Notes: generated by a model not told the origin, from the letters alone. Counted from the first letter of the stretch, positions 7,800 through 15,585 are shown. The stretch is DNA of 29,637 nucleotides from Streptomyces griseus (GCA_943323705.2 CALPIT020000004.1:1-29637); one strand, 5' to 3'. Program-made: numbers and translations.

Positions 7800-7810
7800 A
7801 AATTACAGCC

Positions 7811-8749
7811 ATGAATAAAATCATCACCCTTACACTCAACCCCGCTATTGATAAAAGCACCATTGTGGAAAGTCTGGTTCCTGAAAAAAAATTAAAATGC
7901 AGCCAACCTAAATTCGAGCCTGGTGGAGGCGGCATCAATGTATCAAGAGCCATTCAACGTATGGGAGGAGAATCTACAGCAGTATATATGTCAGGTGGTT
8001 ACTCGGGGATGTACTTTAATCAGTTGCTTGAAGCAGAAAAAATAAATATCAAACCTATTTCGTGCAAAGAACAAACAAGAGAGAATTTAATTGTTTTTGA
8101 GCAATCATCAGGTAAGCAATACAGGTTTGGGATGCCCGGACCAACGATAGCAAAAGAAGAATGGGAACAAGTGCTTGATATTATCAAAGAAGCAGTAGGT
8201 ATAGAATTTTTAGTAGCAAGCGGAAGTATTCCAACGGGAGTAGCACCCGATATATTTAGTCGATTGTCTCAGATTGCACATGAAAAAAACATAAAATTTA
8301 TTGCGGACACATCAGGAGAAGCCTTGCAACATGCATTGCATGAAGGTTTGTTTTTGATTAAACCCAATTTAAATGAGTTGAGTAGTATCGTAGGAAAACA
8401 GGAATTATCAATTGAAGAAGTTCCTTTGGTAGCAAAAAAATTCATGGAAAGTGGAAAATGTAAATATATGGTTGTGTCACTTGGAGCTTCTGGAGCCATG
8501 TTGGTTACAAGCGATGAGTGCGTTCATATGATGCCCCCAAAAGTAAATTCAATAAGCACAGTAGGCGCTGGAGACAGTATGGTTGCAGGAATTACTTTTA
8601 ATTTATCGAAAGGAAAAAACATACACGATGCCGTAAAATATGGTATTGCCTGTGGAACAGCTGCAACACTAAATCCCGGAACCGAACTCTGCCATAAAAA
8701 AGATGCTGATGAGATTTTTAAAAAAATCATTGAAAAGAAAATCATTTAA
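7811..8749 (+). CDS. pfkB: 6-phosphofructokinase, minor isozyme type (PfkB, ribokinase family)
   Basis: 312 residues, full length for PfkB. N-terminus ITLTLNPAIDKSTIV, glycine motif FEPGGGGINVSRA (36-47), TRENLIVFEQSSGKQYRFGMPGP (89-111), ADTSGEAL (165-172), KPNLNEL (184-190), and the catalytic-base/anion-hole motif STVGAGDSMVAG (249-260, Asp255). These match the E. coli PfkB subgroup closely, which phosphorylates fructose-6-phosphate in glycolysis, rather than FruK. A related sugar-phosphate (for example tagatose-6-phosphate) cannot be excluded by sequence reading. The gene starts 11 bases after the T-tract of a terminator-like hairpin in its leader, so its expression may depend on read-through. 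Confidence 0.9.
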   Translation: MNKIITLTLNPAIDKSTIVESLVPEKKLKCSQPKFEPGGGGINVSRAIQRMGGESTAVYMSGGYSGMYFNQLLEAEKINIKPISCKEQTRENLIVFEQSSGKQYRFGMPGPTIAKEEWEQVLDIIKEAVGIEFLVASGSIPTGVAPDIFSRLSQIAHEKNIKFIADTSGEALQHALHEGLFLIKPNLNELSSIVGKQELSIEEVPLVAKKFMESGKCKYMVVSLGASGAMLVTSDECVHMMPPKVNSISTVGAGDSMVAGITFNLSKGKNIHDAVKYGIACGTAATLNPGTELCHKKDADEIFKKIIEKKII

Positions 8750-8824
8750 TTCAATCAGTAAACAATCTGCTCTTTATCATTTTTTTCCGGCTCCACATAT
8801 AATACTTTAGCTGAAATCAGAGCA

Positions 8825-8920
8825 ATGACAGCTAAGTTTCAAAAATTTATTTACTTAATCATCATCAGTATCATTTCAGGTTCGTTGCTTGGGTTACTAT
8901 TGGTTTTAGTATTTAATTAA
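8825..8920 (+). CDS. 31-residue single-pass membrane microprotein
   Basis: ATG at 8825, stop TAA at 8918-8920. The peptide begins MTAKFQKF and then forms one continuous hydrophobic helix of about 22 residues rich in Ile/Leu with two glycines, ending VLVFN. The positive N-terminus suggests N-in topology. It stands 37 bases before the YtxH-like gene and in the same direction, so it may be the first member of the envelope cassette. No homologue is recognised. The short length makes this a moderate call, but the composition (cationic start, uninterrupted helix) is unlikely in random intergenic sequence. Confidence 0.5.
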   Translation: MTAKFQKFIYLIIISIISGSLLGLLLVLVFN

Positions 8921-8957
8921 TACTCATTTTATTTTTTCACACTATAAAAATTAAACA

Positions 8958-9203
8958 ATGGAAAACAACAACAAAATTCTTCTTGCAGCAGGTATTGGTG
9001 TTGCAATTGGAGGTATTCTTGGTATTTTATTTGCACCCGACAAAGGAGCTGAAACCAGAAATAAAATAAAAGAAAGCGCAAACAAATTGGCAGATACTTT
9101 TAAAGGGAATGCTGCTAAAATCAAAAGGAATGTGAACACAGCAGGAGAATCAATTAAACAAAGAATGGATTTTGTAGATGACAAGGTAAATGAGTATATT
9201 TAA
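8958..9203 (+). CDS. YtxH-domain protein
   Basis: 81 residues. A glycine-rich membrane or membrane-associated segment (ILLAAGIGVAIGGILGILFAPDKG, about 7-30) is followed by a charged amphipathic helix with AETRNKIKESANKLADTF. The GxxxGxLFAP-x-KG-xxTR pattern is the hallmark of YtxH-like proteins, small general-stress proteins found in many phyla and often encoded with small membrane proteins. Biochemical function is unknown. It is followed after 25 bases by the holin-X-like gene. Confidence 0.85.
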   Translation: MENNNKILLAAGIGVAIGGILGILFAPDKGAETRNKIKESANKLADTFKGNAAKIKRNVNTAGESIKQRMDFVDDKVNEYI

Positions 9204-9228
9204 TTTTGTCTGACAAACCTAAAGCTTC

Positions 9229-9579
9229 ATGGAAAATTCTTTTGAAAAATTCGACGACCTCATCAAACATGTAAAGGAATATGTGAACAATAGTATTTCT
9301 TTATTTAAAATTGATCTTGCAGAAAAAATCTCTGGCATCATCAGTAATATCATTGCTTTGTTTTTTGTAATCATCATTTTTCTTTTGGTGATTATCTTCT
9401 TCAGTATTTCTTTGGCATTGGTATTGGGAAAGATTACAGGAGAAAATTATTGGGGATTTTTGATCGTTTCAGGATTGTATTTTATTATTGGCATCTTGCT
9501 TTGGAAAGGAAAAGAACGCATTATCAGAGTACCAATAATGAATTCAATTTTGCGTCAACTTTTTAGAGAAGACGATTGA
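9229..9579 (+). CDS. Phage-holin-superfamily (holin-X, DUF1469-type) membrane protein
   Basis: 116 residues. A charged N-terminal helix (1-45, KEYVNNSISLFKIDLAEKIS) is followed by two long membrane helices (about 44-72 and 83-101) joined by a short polar turn (GKITGENYWG). This matches the small 'phage holin family' membrane proteins frequently encoded beside YtxH proteins in Bacteroidota. Despite the name there is no sign of prophage here; an envelope or stress role is more likely. Function is otherwise unknown. Confidence 0.75.
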   Translation: MENSFEKFDDLIKHVKEYVNNSISLFKIDLAEKISGIISNIIALFFVIIIFLLVIIFFSISLALVLGKITGENYWGFLIVSGLYFIIGILLWKGKERIIRVPIMNSILRQLFREDD

Positions 9580-9637
9580 TTTTGAAGCATAATTTTTAGG
9601 ATTAGTCAAAAAATTAAAACATAACAATTCGCTTTCA

Positions 9638-9925
9638 ATGCACTCATTTAAAAATATAGAACAATTAAGAGAAGAAAAAAGAAGGTTACGCAATAGCAAT
9701 AAAAACCTTGAACAACAACTTAATCAAGACTGGCATGATTTTAAGCACAGCTTAAGGCCTGCAAATATTTTTAATCAAGTGGTCAATAAAGCCATTGAAA
9801 GAAACAAAGAAAAAAATGCAACTGTACAACTTATTGCAGATAGTGTCGTAACCCTTGCTACTAAAGCAACTACTGTGATTACACAAAAACTAGAACAGAA
9901 ACTAGACAAATGGCTGAATAAATAG
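9638..9925 (+). CDS. Hypothetical helical protein in the YtxH/holin cassette
   Basis: 95 residues, family not recognised. The N-terminal half is highly charged and probably coiled-coil (IEQLREEKRRLRNSNKNLEQQL), then comes a NQVVNKAIERNKEK segment and an Ala/Thr-rich amphipathic helix (residues 65-90), with no signal peptide. It is the last gene of the cassette, 58 bases after the holin-X-like gene and just before a strong hairpin, so it is probably co-transcribed with its small membrane-protein neighbours. It may be a cytoplasmic partner of them; this is inference from position only. Confidence 0.65.
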   Translation: MHSFKNIEQLREEKRRLRNSNKNLEQQLNQDWHDFKHSLRPANIFNQVVNKAIERNKEKNATVQLIADSVVTLATKATTVITQKLEQKLDKWLNK

Positions 9926-9936
9926 TCATCCTTTTA

Positions 9937-9988
9937 TTAAATCAGATTTTGCAGTTGATGCCTATTTCAACTTCAAAATCTGATTTAA
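9937..9988 (+). terminator. Long-stem transcription terminator after the YtxH cassette
   Basis: TTAAATCAGATTTTG (9937-9951) pairs perfectly with CAAAATCTGATTTAA (9974-9988). Inside, after one mismatch, AGTTGA (9953-9958) pairs with TCAACT (9967-9972) around an 8-base loop. The A/T-rich stem ends and short T-runs allow termination in either direction. Confidence 0.7.
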
Positions 9989-10090
9989 TTTCTCCTATTT
10001 TGAATCACTCATTAAGGCCGTGCTAACCAACTACAATTCAATCAACATAACAATTGTTGTAACATCTATTCAATTAAAAAATCTATCATC

Positions 10091-10315
10091 ATGAGTATAA
10101 TAAAAGTACTTGAGGTAATGTCTAATTCTACCAAAAGCTGGGAAGATGCAACACAAAATGCAGTGAACCATGCTGCAAAAACGCTACACAATATCAGATC
10201 CGTTTGGGTTGCAGAACAAAGTGCTATAGTGACTAACGACAAGATAACTGAATACAGGGTTACTGTAAAGCTGAGTTTCGAAATTGACCTGATGGAGAAG
10301 GGGAAGACTGGATAG
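10091..10315 (+). CDS. Dodecin family flavin-binding protein
   Basis: 74 residues, near the usual 65-75. Dodecin landmarks: the first strand IKVLEVMSNSTKSWEDA, helix QNAVNHAAKTLHNI, the strand SVWVAEQSAIV with Trp39 (the aromatic that stacks on flavin in dodecins), and EYRVTVKLSFEID. Dodecins form hollow dodecamers that store flavins in the cytoplasm and protect them from light and redox damage. The last seven residues (EKGKTG) are a short extra tail. The gene ends just before a heptanucleotide repeat array. A 10-bp palindrome AACAATTGTT (10049-10058) lies upstream of the start. Confidence 0.9.
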   Translation: MSIIKVLEVMSNSTKSWEDATQNAVNHAAKTLHNIRSVWVAEQSAIVTNDKITEYRVTVKLSFEIDLMEKGKTG

Positions 10316-10324
10316 GTTTGATTC

Positions 10325-10464
10325 TTGATGCTAGATACTAGATACTTGATGCTGGATACTGGATACTTGATACTTGATACTGGATACTGGATACTTGATA
10401 CTAGATACTTGATACTGGATACTGGATACTGGATACTGGATACTGGATACTAGATACTAGATAC
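10325..10464. repeat. Heptanucleotide tandem array, 20 units of TNGATAC
   Basis: Twenty consecutive 7-base units TNGATAC, where N is G (10 units), T (5) or A (5, four of them in pairs), never C. Units 1 and 4 read TTGATGC (counted in the T class). A 21st partial unit (TAGA) follows at 10465-10468. The array fills the space between the dodecin stop and the convergent DUF2490 gene, and extends into the end of the latter, providing its stop codon and last residues. Strand-slippage expansion is likely. Confidence 0.95.
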
Positions 10465-11185
10465 TAGAATCCCGCTGTTGCTGCTTCTTCTTCTTTTGTT
10501 TCTTTACTTTAAAAGTATAATCTGCATTTAAGCCGACAATGTGAAATAATCTGTTATAGCTTTTTGCATAATCAGGACGGTAGATATAGAAAACATCTAG
10601 TTTCAAATCCTTTCGGATTTTGTATTTACATCCAATCGTATTTCGGATGTTGTCTACAAGAAAATTAGCACCAAATTTCATGATAGGCTCAATTGAAGCA
10701 TAGGCTTCCCATTTTTTATTGATGGCATATTTTCCTTGAAACCTAGTTCTCCAATAACCATTTTGATCATTGGGTTTTGATACATCATCAAATTCCTGCA
10801 GTTGATTTTGCAATTGAAATCTAAAAGCTAGATTTAAATGTTTTAATTTTTTTGAGAGTTCGGCTCCAACGGTAAAACGATTGTAAACTCCAGCCCTAAC
10901 AAGAGCTAGTCGATAATCCCCCATGAATTCCAAATGCTTGTTTAGTTTTTTAGAGCCGCCTAATGTAATATAAGAACCATTGTAATAGCTCAAATTATCA
11001 ATGAATCGGGTCTGATAGTTTAAATAGACTGACCATTTATGAGGAAGATTGGTGTTGAAAGATGCACCATACCAGCCCTGAACATCTGTAGGATCAGCTT
11101 TTGTCGCCCCACGGTTTACAGTTTGAGCAATGGCATAGCTACTTAAAATTGCAAATATTACAACAAGAAAAATATTTTTTTTCAT
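10457..11185 (-). CDS. DUF2490 outer-membrane beta-barrel protein
   Basis: 242 residues from the ATG at 11185 (MKKNIFLVV); an earlier start eight codons upstream would place charged residues before the signal peptide. A Sec signal peptide ends near SYAIAQ. The rest alternates aromatic and polar residues in amphipathic strands (for example WSVYLNYQTRFIDN, KWEAYASIEPIMKFG, LKLDVFYIYRPDYA), as in the DUF2490 family of small outer-membrane barrels. The C-terminus is a basic KKQKKKKQQQR tail, and the last residues and stop fall inside the heptanucleotide array, so the original C-terminus may have been altered. It lies downstream of VTC and DUF4956 genes in the same direction. Transport substrate unknown. 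Confidence 0.8.
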   Translation of the reverse strand: MKKNIFLVVIFAILSSYAIAQTVNRGATKADPTDVQGWYGASFNTNLPHKWSVYLNYQTRFIDNLSYYNGSYITLGGSKKLNKHLEFMGDYRLALVRAGVYNRFTVGAELSKKLKHLNLAFRFQLQNQLQEFDDVSKPNDQNGYWRTRFQGKYAINKKWEAYASIEPIMKFGANFLVDNIRNTIGCKYKIRKDLKLDVFYIYRPDYAKSYNRLFHIVGLNADYTFKVKKQKKKKQQQRDSSI

Positions 11186-11268
11186 GAACTTATAATTTGT
11201 TTTAATCAACTTGTTTTATCCTTTATAGTCATTCCCTGTTGGTAAAAGGCAAACTCTTATGGGTATAA

Positions 11269-11868
11269 TCAGTTATTTTTTTCAATGTAATAAACAGTAA
11301 CTGCACAAGATTCTTTTATGAAATCAATATCATTGATTACAATTCTGTTTATGTCCAAACCAGTTCTATCAGTGAGTTTTGCAATTAACTCGTTGTGATG
11401 TTCCGGTTTGATAAAATTAATATTATCGTATTGAATTACTTTTGTCATTTCACGTTGAACAATAAAATTATTTTCAAGCAAATAGGTTAGTATCAAGATG
11501 ACAAAATCAATGGCGGCAATCTCAACCAATGAGCCTTTACTAACAGAAGTAAGTAAACCAATCGCAATACTTAGGAAAAGATAAGTCATGTCTTTAGTAG
11601 AAATACCATCTGTACGATAACGAAGGATTGAAAACACCGCAAACAAGCCAAAAGCAGCGCCGGTAGTCATTTCCACTTTATTTAGCATGAAAGCCACAAA
11701 GAAAATAATTGTATTAAACAGAAAAAAAGACGAAATGAAATTACTTTTTCTATAAGTTCTGAAATAGATGAATCTTACCAATATCAACATCGCTATTAGA
11801 TTCAATACGTATCTCATTATTAAAGGCAAGGTTATCAAATCCCAACTCCAAAATTCATTTTGTTCCAT
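11269..11868 (-). CDS. DUF4956 integral membrane protein
   Basis: 199 residues. Four membrane helices occupy about residues 15-130, with a conserved FGLFAVFSILRYRTDGISTKDMTYLF segment between helices, followed by a soluble domain of about 65 residues. This is the DUF4956 family, regularly encoded next to bacterial VTC-domain proteins. It overlaps the VTC gene by 14 bases, so the two are translationally coupled. A role as the membrane partner of the polyphosphate polymerase (anchor or translocation path) is an inference from this association. Confidence 0.85.
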   Translation of the reverse strand: MEQNEFWSWDLITLPLIMRYVLNLIAMLILVRFIYFRTYRKSNFISSFFLFNTIIFFVAFMLNKVEMTTGAAFGLFAVFSILRYRTDGISTKDMTYLFLSIAIGLLTSVSKGSLVEIAAIDFVILILTYLLENNFIVQREMTKVIQYDNINFIKPEHHNELIAKLTDRTGLDINRIVINDIDFIKESCAVTVYYIEKNN

Positions 11869-12598
11869 CTGTATTCTTTTTTATAATTTGTTTGTACGAT
11901 TGATTAAATAAATTGTGACGAACAGGAATACCGAGTGCTATCATGCCCATACAATACTTACTCATTCCACCTTCTTTAATCCCCAATGATCTCATTATTT
12001 GTGAAAAATCTGTACCGGAGTAATTTTCAGATTTCACTTCTGCAATAGCAATTTGATTAAAAGCTATATTATTTTTTTCCGATGCGAAATTAAGATTTAT
12101 ATCAATAGTAACTTTTTCTTCATTTTTTTTATGAAGCAGTGTTATCCTGTTATATTGATTCTCCAATGTTGGTATCAGTTCGGTATAATTAATATTGATG
12201 TGTGATTGCAAAAAAGACGCAGCATTTTCTAGAGAAACAGCTTCCTGCCTGTATTTATTGGTGTTGCCTTTTTTTGTTTTTTGCTTAATTTCTATAAACG
12301 ACAATTGGCTGTTCAAATAAACTCTTTTACGAATCTTATAACGCTCAGCTTTACCATTATGATGTTTATAGTACAATTGAAAATCTTTAGTATCAAAGTA
12401 ACAATTTTGATAATCAAAGATCAATCTGTCATCAATTTTGAGAATATTGTAGCGATTTTGACAAGCCTGTAGGATATTGTCTAAATGAGAAAGATGAAAA
12501 TAATATTTAGTTTCAAATCTGTTTTTCATCAATAAATTGGTAGCATCCAATTCATGTAAGGAAAAGGTCTGAAATGACTGTAAAATACCTGAAAACAT
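11855..12598 (-). CDS. VTC-domain polyphosphate polymerase-like protein
   Basis: 247 residues, a single VTC domain of the triphosphate-tunnel fold. Visible tunnel-lining elements: NRFETKYYF (start strand), YFDTKDFQLY, AERYKIRKRVY, LSFIEIKQKTKKGNTNKYR, a middle VTIDINLNF strand and IAIAEVKSEN. Alternating Arg/Lys and Glu residues are those that hold triphosphate and metal in yeast Vtc4, which makes polyphosphate from ATP. No SPX domain is present, as usual in bacteria. It is the first gene of a three-gene operon with DUF4956 and DUF2490. Polyphosphate synthesis is the family function; direct proof is lacking. Confidence 0.82.
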   Translation of the reverse strand: MFSGILQSFQTFSLHELDATNLLMKNRFETKYYFHLSHLDNILQACQNRYNILKIDDRLIFDYQNCYFDTKDFQLYYKHHNGKAERYKIRKRVYLNSQLSFIEIKQKTKKGNTNKYRQEAVSLENAASFLQSHININYTELIPTLENQYNRITLLHKKNEEKVTIDINLNFASEKNNIAFNQIAIAEVKSENYSGTDFSQIMRSLGIKEGGMSKYCMGMIALGIPVRHNLFNQSYKQIIKKNTDGTK

Positions 12599-12629
12599 TT
12601 CCCTAAATTAATAAAAGTTCCCGAGAGCG

Positions 12630-12637
12630 CAAATGTA
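12630..12637 (-). promoter_or_regulatory. Candidate -7 box of the VTC operon
   Basis: The minus strand reads TACATTTG, an exact TAnnTTTG match, about 31 bases before the VTC start codon. It is framed by an inverted repeat CCCGA (12620-12624) and TCGGG (12639-12643), which could be an operator overlapping the promoter. No clear -33 TTG is visible. Confidence 0.45.
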
Positions 12638-12666
12638 TTCGGGTATTTATTAATAAATGAATATAA

Positions 12667-13263
12667 TTATTGTTTTCTGAAATTAATTTTACAACCCACA
12701 GATCTTGTAAACGGCTGTTTTACTTGATTTCCTTCTAATAATTGATCAACAGCTTCGGCCACATAATTTTCACTAACCAACTCAGGTTCAGCGCCATTAT
12801 CATCGATCGCGCCATTGTATTTTACTACCCATCTGTCATTTTCTTTCCAAATTACAAATGCCTGCGGGGTTCTTTCTGCATTGTAATTTCGGGCAACCGA
12901 TTGTGCACTGTCGTACAAATAAGGGAAATTATATTTGCCTATTTTGGATTTTGCAACCATCTTGTCGTAACAATCTTCTACATACATAATGGTATCAGTA
13001 GAACTAATGGCAATCAATGGAACACCTAAAGAAGCATATTTTTTATTGAGTTGATTTAGACGTTTAGGATATAATTTAGCAAAAGGACAGTGGTTACAAG
13101 TAAATACAATGATGTAGCCTTTGGCATTGGGGTTGTCTGTCAATGAAACCGTTTTACCATCTACATTTTTCAAAGAAAAATCAAATTGGGCTTTAACAGG
13201 ATTTGAAATCACCATTACAAGGATGACAATAAACAATTTCAATTTTCTGGTTAGAACATTCAT
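12667..13263 (-). CDS. Secreted thioredoxin-fold (AhpC/TSA, redoxin) protein
   Basis: 198 residues. A Sec signal peptide (about 1-25, ending VKAQ) leads into a redoxin fold: FDFSLKNVDGKTVSL, then YIIVFTCNHCPFAKLY with the Cys56-x-x-Cys59 active site, VPLIAISSTDT, and the cis-proline strand ERTPQAFVI. Proteins of this kind are periplasmic thiol reductases or peroxidases; the CNHCP motif is typical of a redoxin subgroup with uncharacterised substrates. It follows the YHYH gene with only 3 bases between, at the end of a four-gene run containing two T9SS proteins, so it may reduce or isomerise disulfides in those or handle copper-related oxidation. That link is inferred. Confidence 0.85.
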   Translation of the reverse strand: MNVLTRKLKLFIVILVMVISNPVKAQFDFSLKNVDGKTVSLTDNPNAKGYIIVFTCNHCPFAKLYPKRLNQLNKKYASLGVPLIAISSTDTIMYVEDCYDKMVAKSKIGKYNFPYLYDSAQSVARNYNAERTPQAFVIWKENDRWVVKYNGAIDDNGAEPELVSENYVAEAVDQLLEGNQVKQPFTRSVGCKINFRKQ

Positions 13264-13266
13264 TAA

Positions 13267-15576
13267 TTATCCTTTTACAAATTTCTTTGTGACATATTTT
13301 TTGGTATTACCATCCATTATTTTGATTAAATAAGTTCCCTTTGGCAATTTCGATGTTGGAACGCCTGTAGATAAATTGGGTTGTACTGATGTATAAACCA
13401 ATCTACCCGTTTCATCATACATCCACAAATTAGAAGGAATAAAATCAGGATTTGAAACAACAATGAATAACACATCCTTAACTGGATTGGGCTTGATGAT
13501 AAAATTCAATTCAGAATTGTTATTGGCAGCCAACAGTACATTCATCGTCAAAATACAATTAGCACCTCCGAAATCTAAATTAAAAAATGCTGTTCCAGTT
13601 GCTGTAGGTGTTCCTGTGATATTGAAAATTAAAGCACCATTTCCAATGGCAAGTGTTCCTGGTTGCAATACCAATGTTAATCCTGTAACTCCTGTAGATG
13701 GTATCGAAGGACCCGCAAAAGGATAATTTGCACCATTACCACCTGAATAGGTAACAGTAGCAGTTGCTGTATATGGAACATTTATATATGGTGTTGCAGA
13801 AAAAATAGCGCCACCACAATCCATTGCAGTAATCACTGGTAGTGTTGGATTGGTATCCAAGATAACGATACTTAAGTTACATGCTTGACCACCAAAGTTG
13901 ATGGCAAAACTTGCAGTACCTGCAGTGGCGGGCGTTCCTGAAATTTGATATATTAGATTACCGTCACCAAAAGCCAATGTTCCTGCTTGCAAAGTTGCTG
14001 TTAATCCTGTAACTCCTGTTGAGGCAATGGCAGTTCCTTGCGTATATACAACTGCGTTACCAGCAGTATAAGGTATAGAAACTATCGAATTGTAAACGAC
14101 ATTTACTGTCCCTGGTGTTGCTTGTGCGTTAACACAATCCAGACTGCCTACAATGGGATTTAATGGTATTACATTCCCAACTTCAAGGCTGAATGAACAT
14201 GACTGACCACCAAAAGAAATGGAAAAGTTTGCCAACCCAGATGTTGTTGGTGTTCCAATTATAGTATAAGTTAAATTGCCGTTTCCATTAGATAATGTTC
14301 CCGCTTGTAAAGTAGCTGTTAAACCTGTTACGCCTGTAGAAGAAATGGCAGCACCTTGCGTATAGGCGACACCGTTTCCACCGTTATATGGAATTGTTGC
14401 GGTACCATTATATGGATTATTAATTAATGCCAAAGCCGAAAAACTTACTGCCGAACAATTCAAGGAAGTGACCACCGGTGAAACAGCAATACCGCCAGTA
14501 TATTGAGTAACCGGCTCTGTTATTGCAGTCACTTTAGCTGCAGTTCTAACGCCATAAAAAGTAGGACCCACCACATAAGGATAAGCAGAATTCCATCTAG
14601 CGTCTACTGTAGTAAAATAACAATAAGTACCACCAGGGTATTCAGGTGTTACACAAAATCTACCATTGTGTTCATCCAGATAATCAGGTGTGGCTGCTGA
14701 TGTTGTATTGTATTGATAATCTTCTCTGAAATATCCCAGAGGATATGTAGCACTTACCGGAGGTCCAGGCGTTACTGTTGCTCCTAAGTAATTAGTAGTT
14801 CGGGTGGTTATATTTCTCAACGTAAAACTTGATTTCATTCTCACAATACCACCCGTACCATTTGTATTTTTATAGGCATAAGCTCCATAAATAGGAAAGC
14901 CATCATAAGCAAAACCAATTAATGGAGAATGAGCATTACTGTCTATTGCATACAAACCATCTGAAGCATAAATATTGCAAACAGTTGAGATTACATTTAA
15001 ATCCAAATTAAAGGCACTTGGATTTTGATGGTGATGATAGTTTCCCATTGCAGGATGTGCTTTTGAACAATCAAACCCTAACCTTTCACCAACAACAGCA
15101 TCTCTATTCCATACTCCATCGCCCATACATGGAGGCATAATTGGACCACCACATAATGAGCTGGTTGCATTTCTCCATGACACACCATCACGATAATCAA
15201 ACAATGCCACACCATTGATAAAAACTCCAATATTTCCGCCTGTTGTATTTGTTGGTGTTCCTGTATTTTGTATCGGACTCAATGGAAATTTGAATATCGC
15301 ATTTTGATTGGTGGCAATCGATGGATTCCCATCTAAAAAAGGACCACTGATATATGCAGGAATTCCCTTAGTTCTAACATACACCCAATTGGTTGAATAA
15401 AACACCTGTTGCACATTGGCTGAATCATTATCCTGAATGGGTGTCGGATTACCACTTACATAGTGTCGACCTTTGATGCCAGTAGTGTTTCTTAACCAGG
15501 AAGTTACTGCAGGACTTTGCGAAAAAGCTGTTCCAACTTGAAACAACAATACTAAAAGAAATAATTTTTTAATCAT
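13267..15576 (-). CDS. YHYH-domain T9SS-secreted protein with three beta modules
   Basis: 769 residues from the ATG at 15576 (MIKKLFLLVL); a TTG three codons earlier is less likely. Order: signal peptide (to about 19, AFSQ), YHYH domain (about 20-345), three ~100-residue beta modules (about 367-465, 472-571, 577-680) and a T9SS type A sorting domain (about 695-769, FIIKPNPVKD..., ending KKFVKG). YHYH signs are GNYHHHQNPSAF, PLIGFAYDGFPIYGAY and LDEHNGRFCVTPEYPGGTYCYFTT; in the second the usual YHYH histidine is Cys. The domain's function is unknown, although its His clusters suggest metal binding. Export through the outer membrane and surface anchoring are expected. The modules are shared with the fused oxidase upstream in the same operon. 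Confidence 0.85.
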   Translation of the reverse strand: MIKKLFLLVLLFQVGTAFSQSPAVTSWLRNTTGIKGRHYVSGNPTPIQDNDSANVQQVFYSTNWVYVRTKGIPAYISGPFLDGNPSIATNQNAIFKFPLSPIQNTGTPTNTTGGNIGVFINGVALFDYRDGVSWRNATSSLCGGPIMPPCMGDGVWNRDAVVGERLGFDCSKAHPAMGNYHHHQNPSAFNLDLNVISTVCNIYASDGLYAIDSNAHSPLIGFAYDGFPIYGAYAYKNTNGTGGIVRMKSSFTLRNITTRTTNYLGATVTPGPPVSATYPLGYFREDYQYNTTSAATPDYLDEHNGRFCVTPEYPGGTYCYFTTVDARWNSAYPYVVGPTFYGVRTAAKVTAITEPVTQYTGGIAVSPVVTSLNCSAVSFSALALINNPYNGTATIPYNGGNGVAYTQGAAISSTGVTGLTATLQAGTLSNGNGNLTYTIIGTPTTSGLANFSISFGGQSCSFSLEVGNVIPLNPIVGSLDCVNAQATPGTVNVVYNSIVSIPYTAGNAVVYTQGTAIASTGVTGLTATLQAGTLAFGDGNLIYQISGTPATAGTASFAINFGGQACNLSIVILDTNPTLPVITAMDCGGAIFSATPYINVPYTATATVTYSGGNGANYPFAGPSIPSTGVTGLTLVLQPGTLAIGNGALIFNITGTPTATGTAFFNLDFGGANCILTMNVLLAANNNSELNFIIKPNPVKDVLFIVVSNPDFIPSNLWMYDETGRLVYTSVQPNLSTGVPTSKLPKGTYLIKIMDGNTKKYVTKKFVKG
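13537..14478 (-). repeat. Three protein-coding beta-module repeats in the YHYH gene
   Basis: Approximate units 14478-14182, 14163-13864 and 13848-13537. Each codes for a module with one Cys near the start, a central TGVTGLTATLQAGTL-like strand, an SGTP turn and a GGQ-x-C end. Two further copies are in the adjacent oxidase-sulfatase gene. Such modules occur in large Bacteroidota surface proteins and probably fold as Ig-like domains with an internal disulfide. Confidence 0.8.
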
Positions 15577-15585
15577 AAAATTCAA

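Noticed and set aside
9229..9579. Prophage holin
   Set aside because: No endolysin, structural or integrase genes nearby; holin-X-like proteins with YtxH partners are common chromosomal stress proteins.
10325..10464. CRISPR-like array
   Set aside because: The period is 7 bases with no spacers; it is a simple tandem repeat.
14503..14700. Plus-strand open frames inside the YHYH and oxidase genes
   Set aside because: They are antisense to long frames with clear domains and show no recognisable protein features; the same applies to other short opposite-strand frames.
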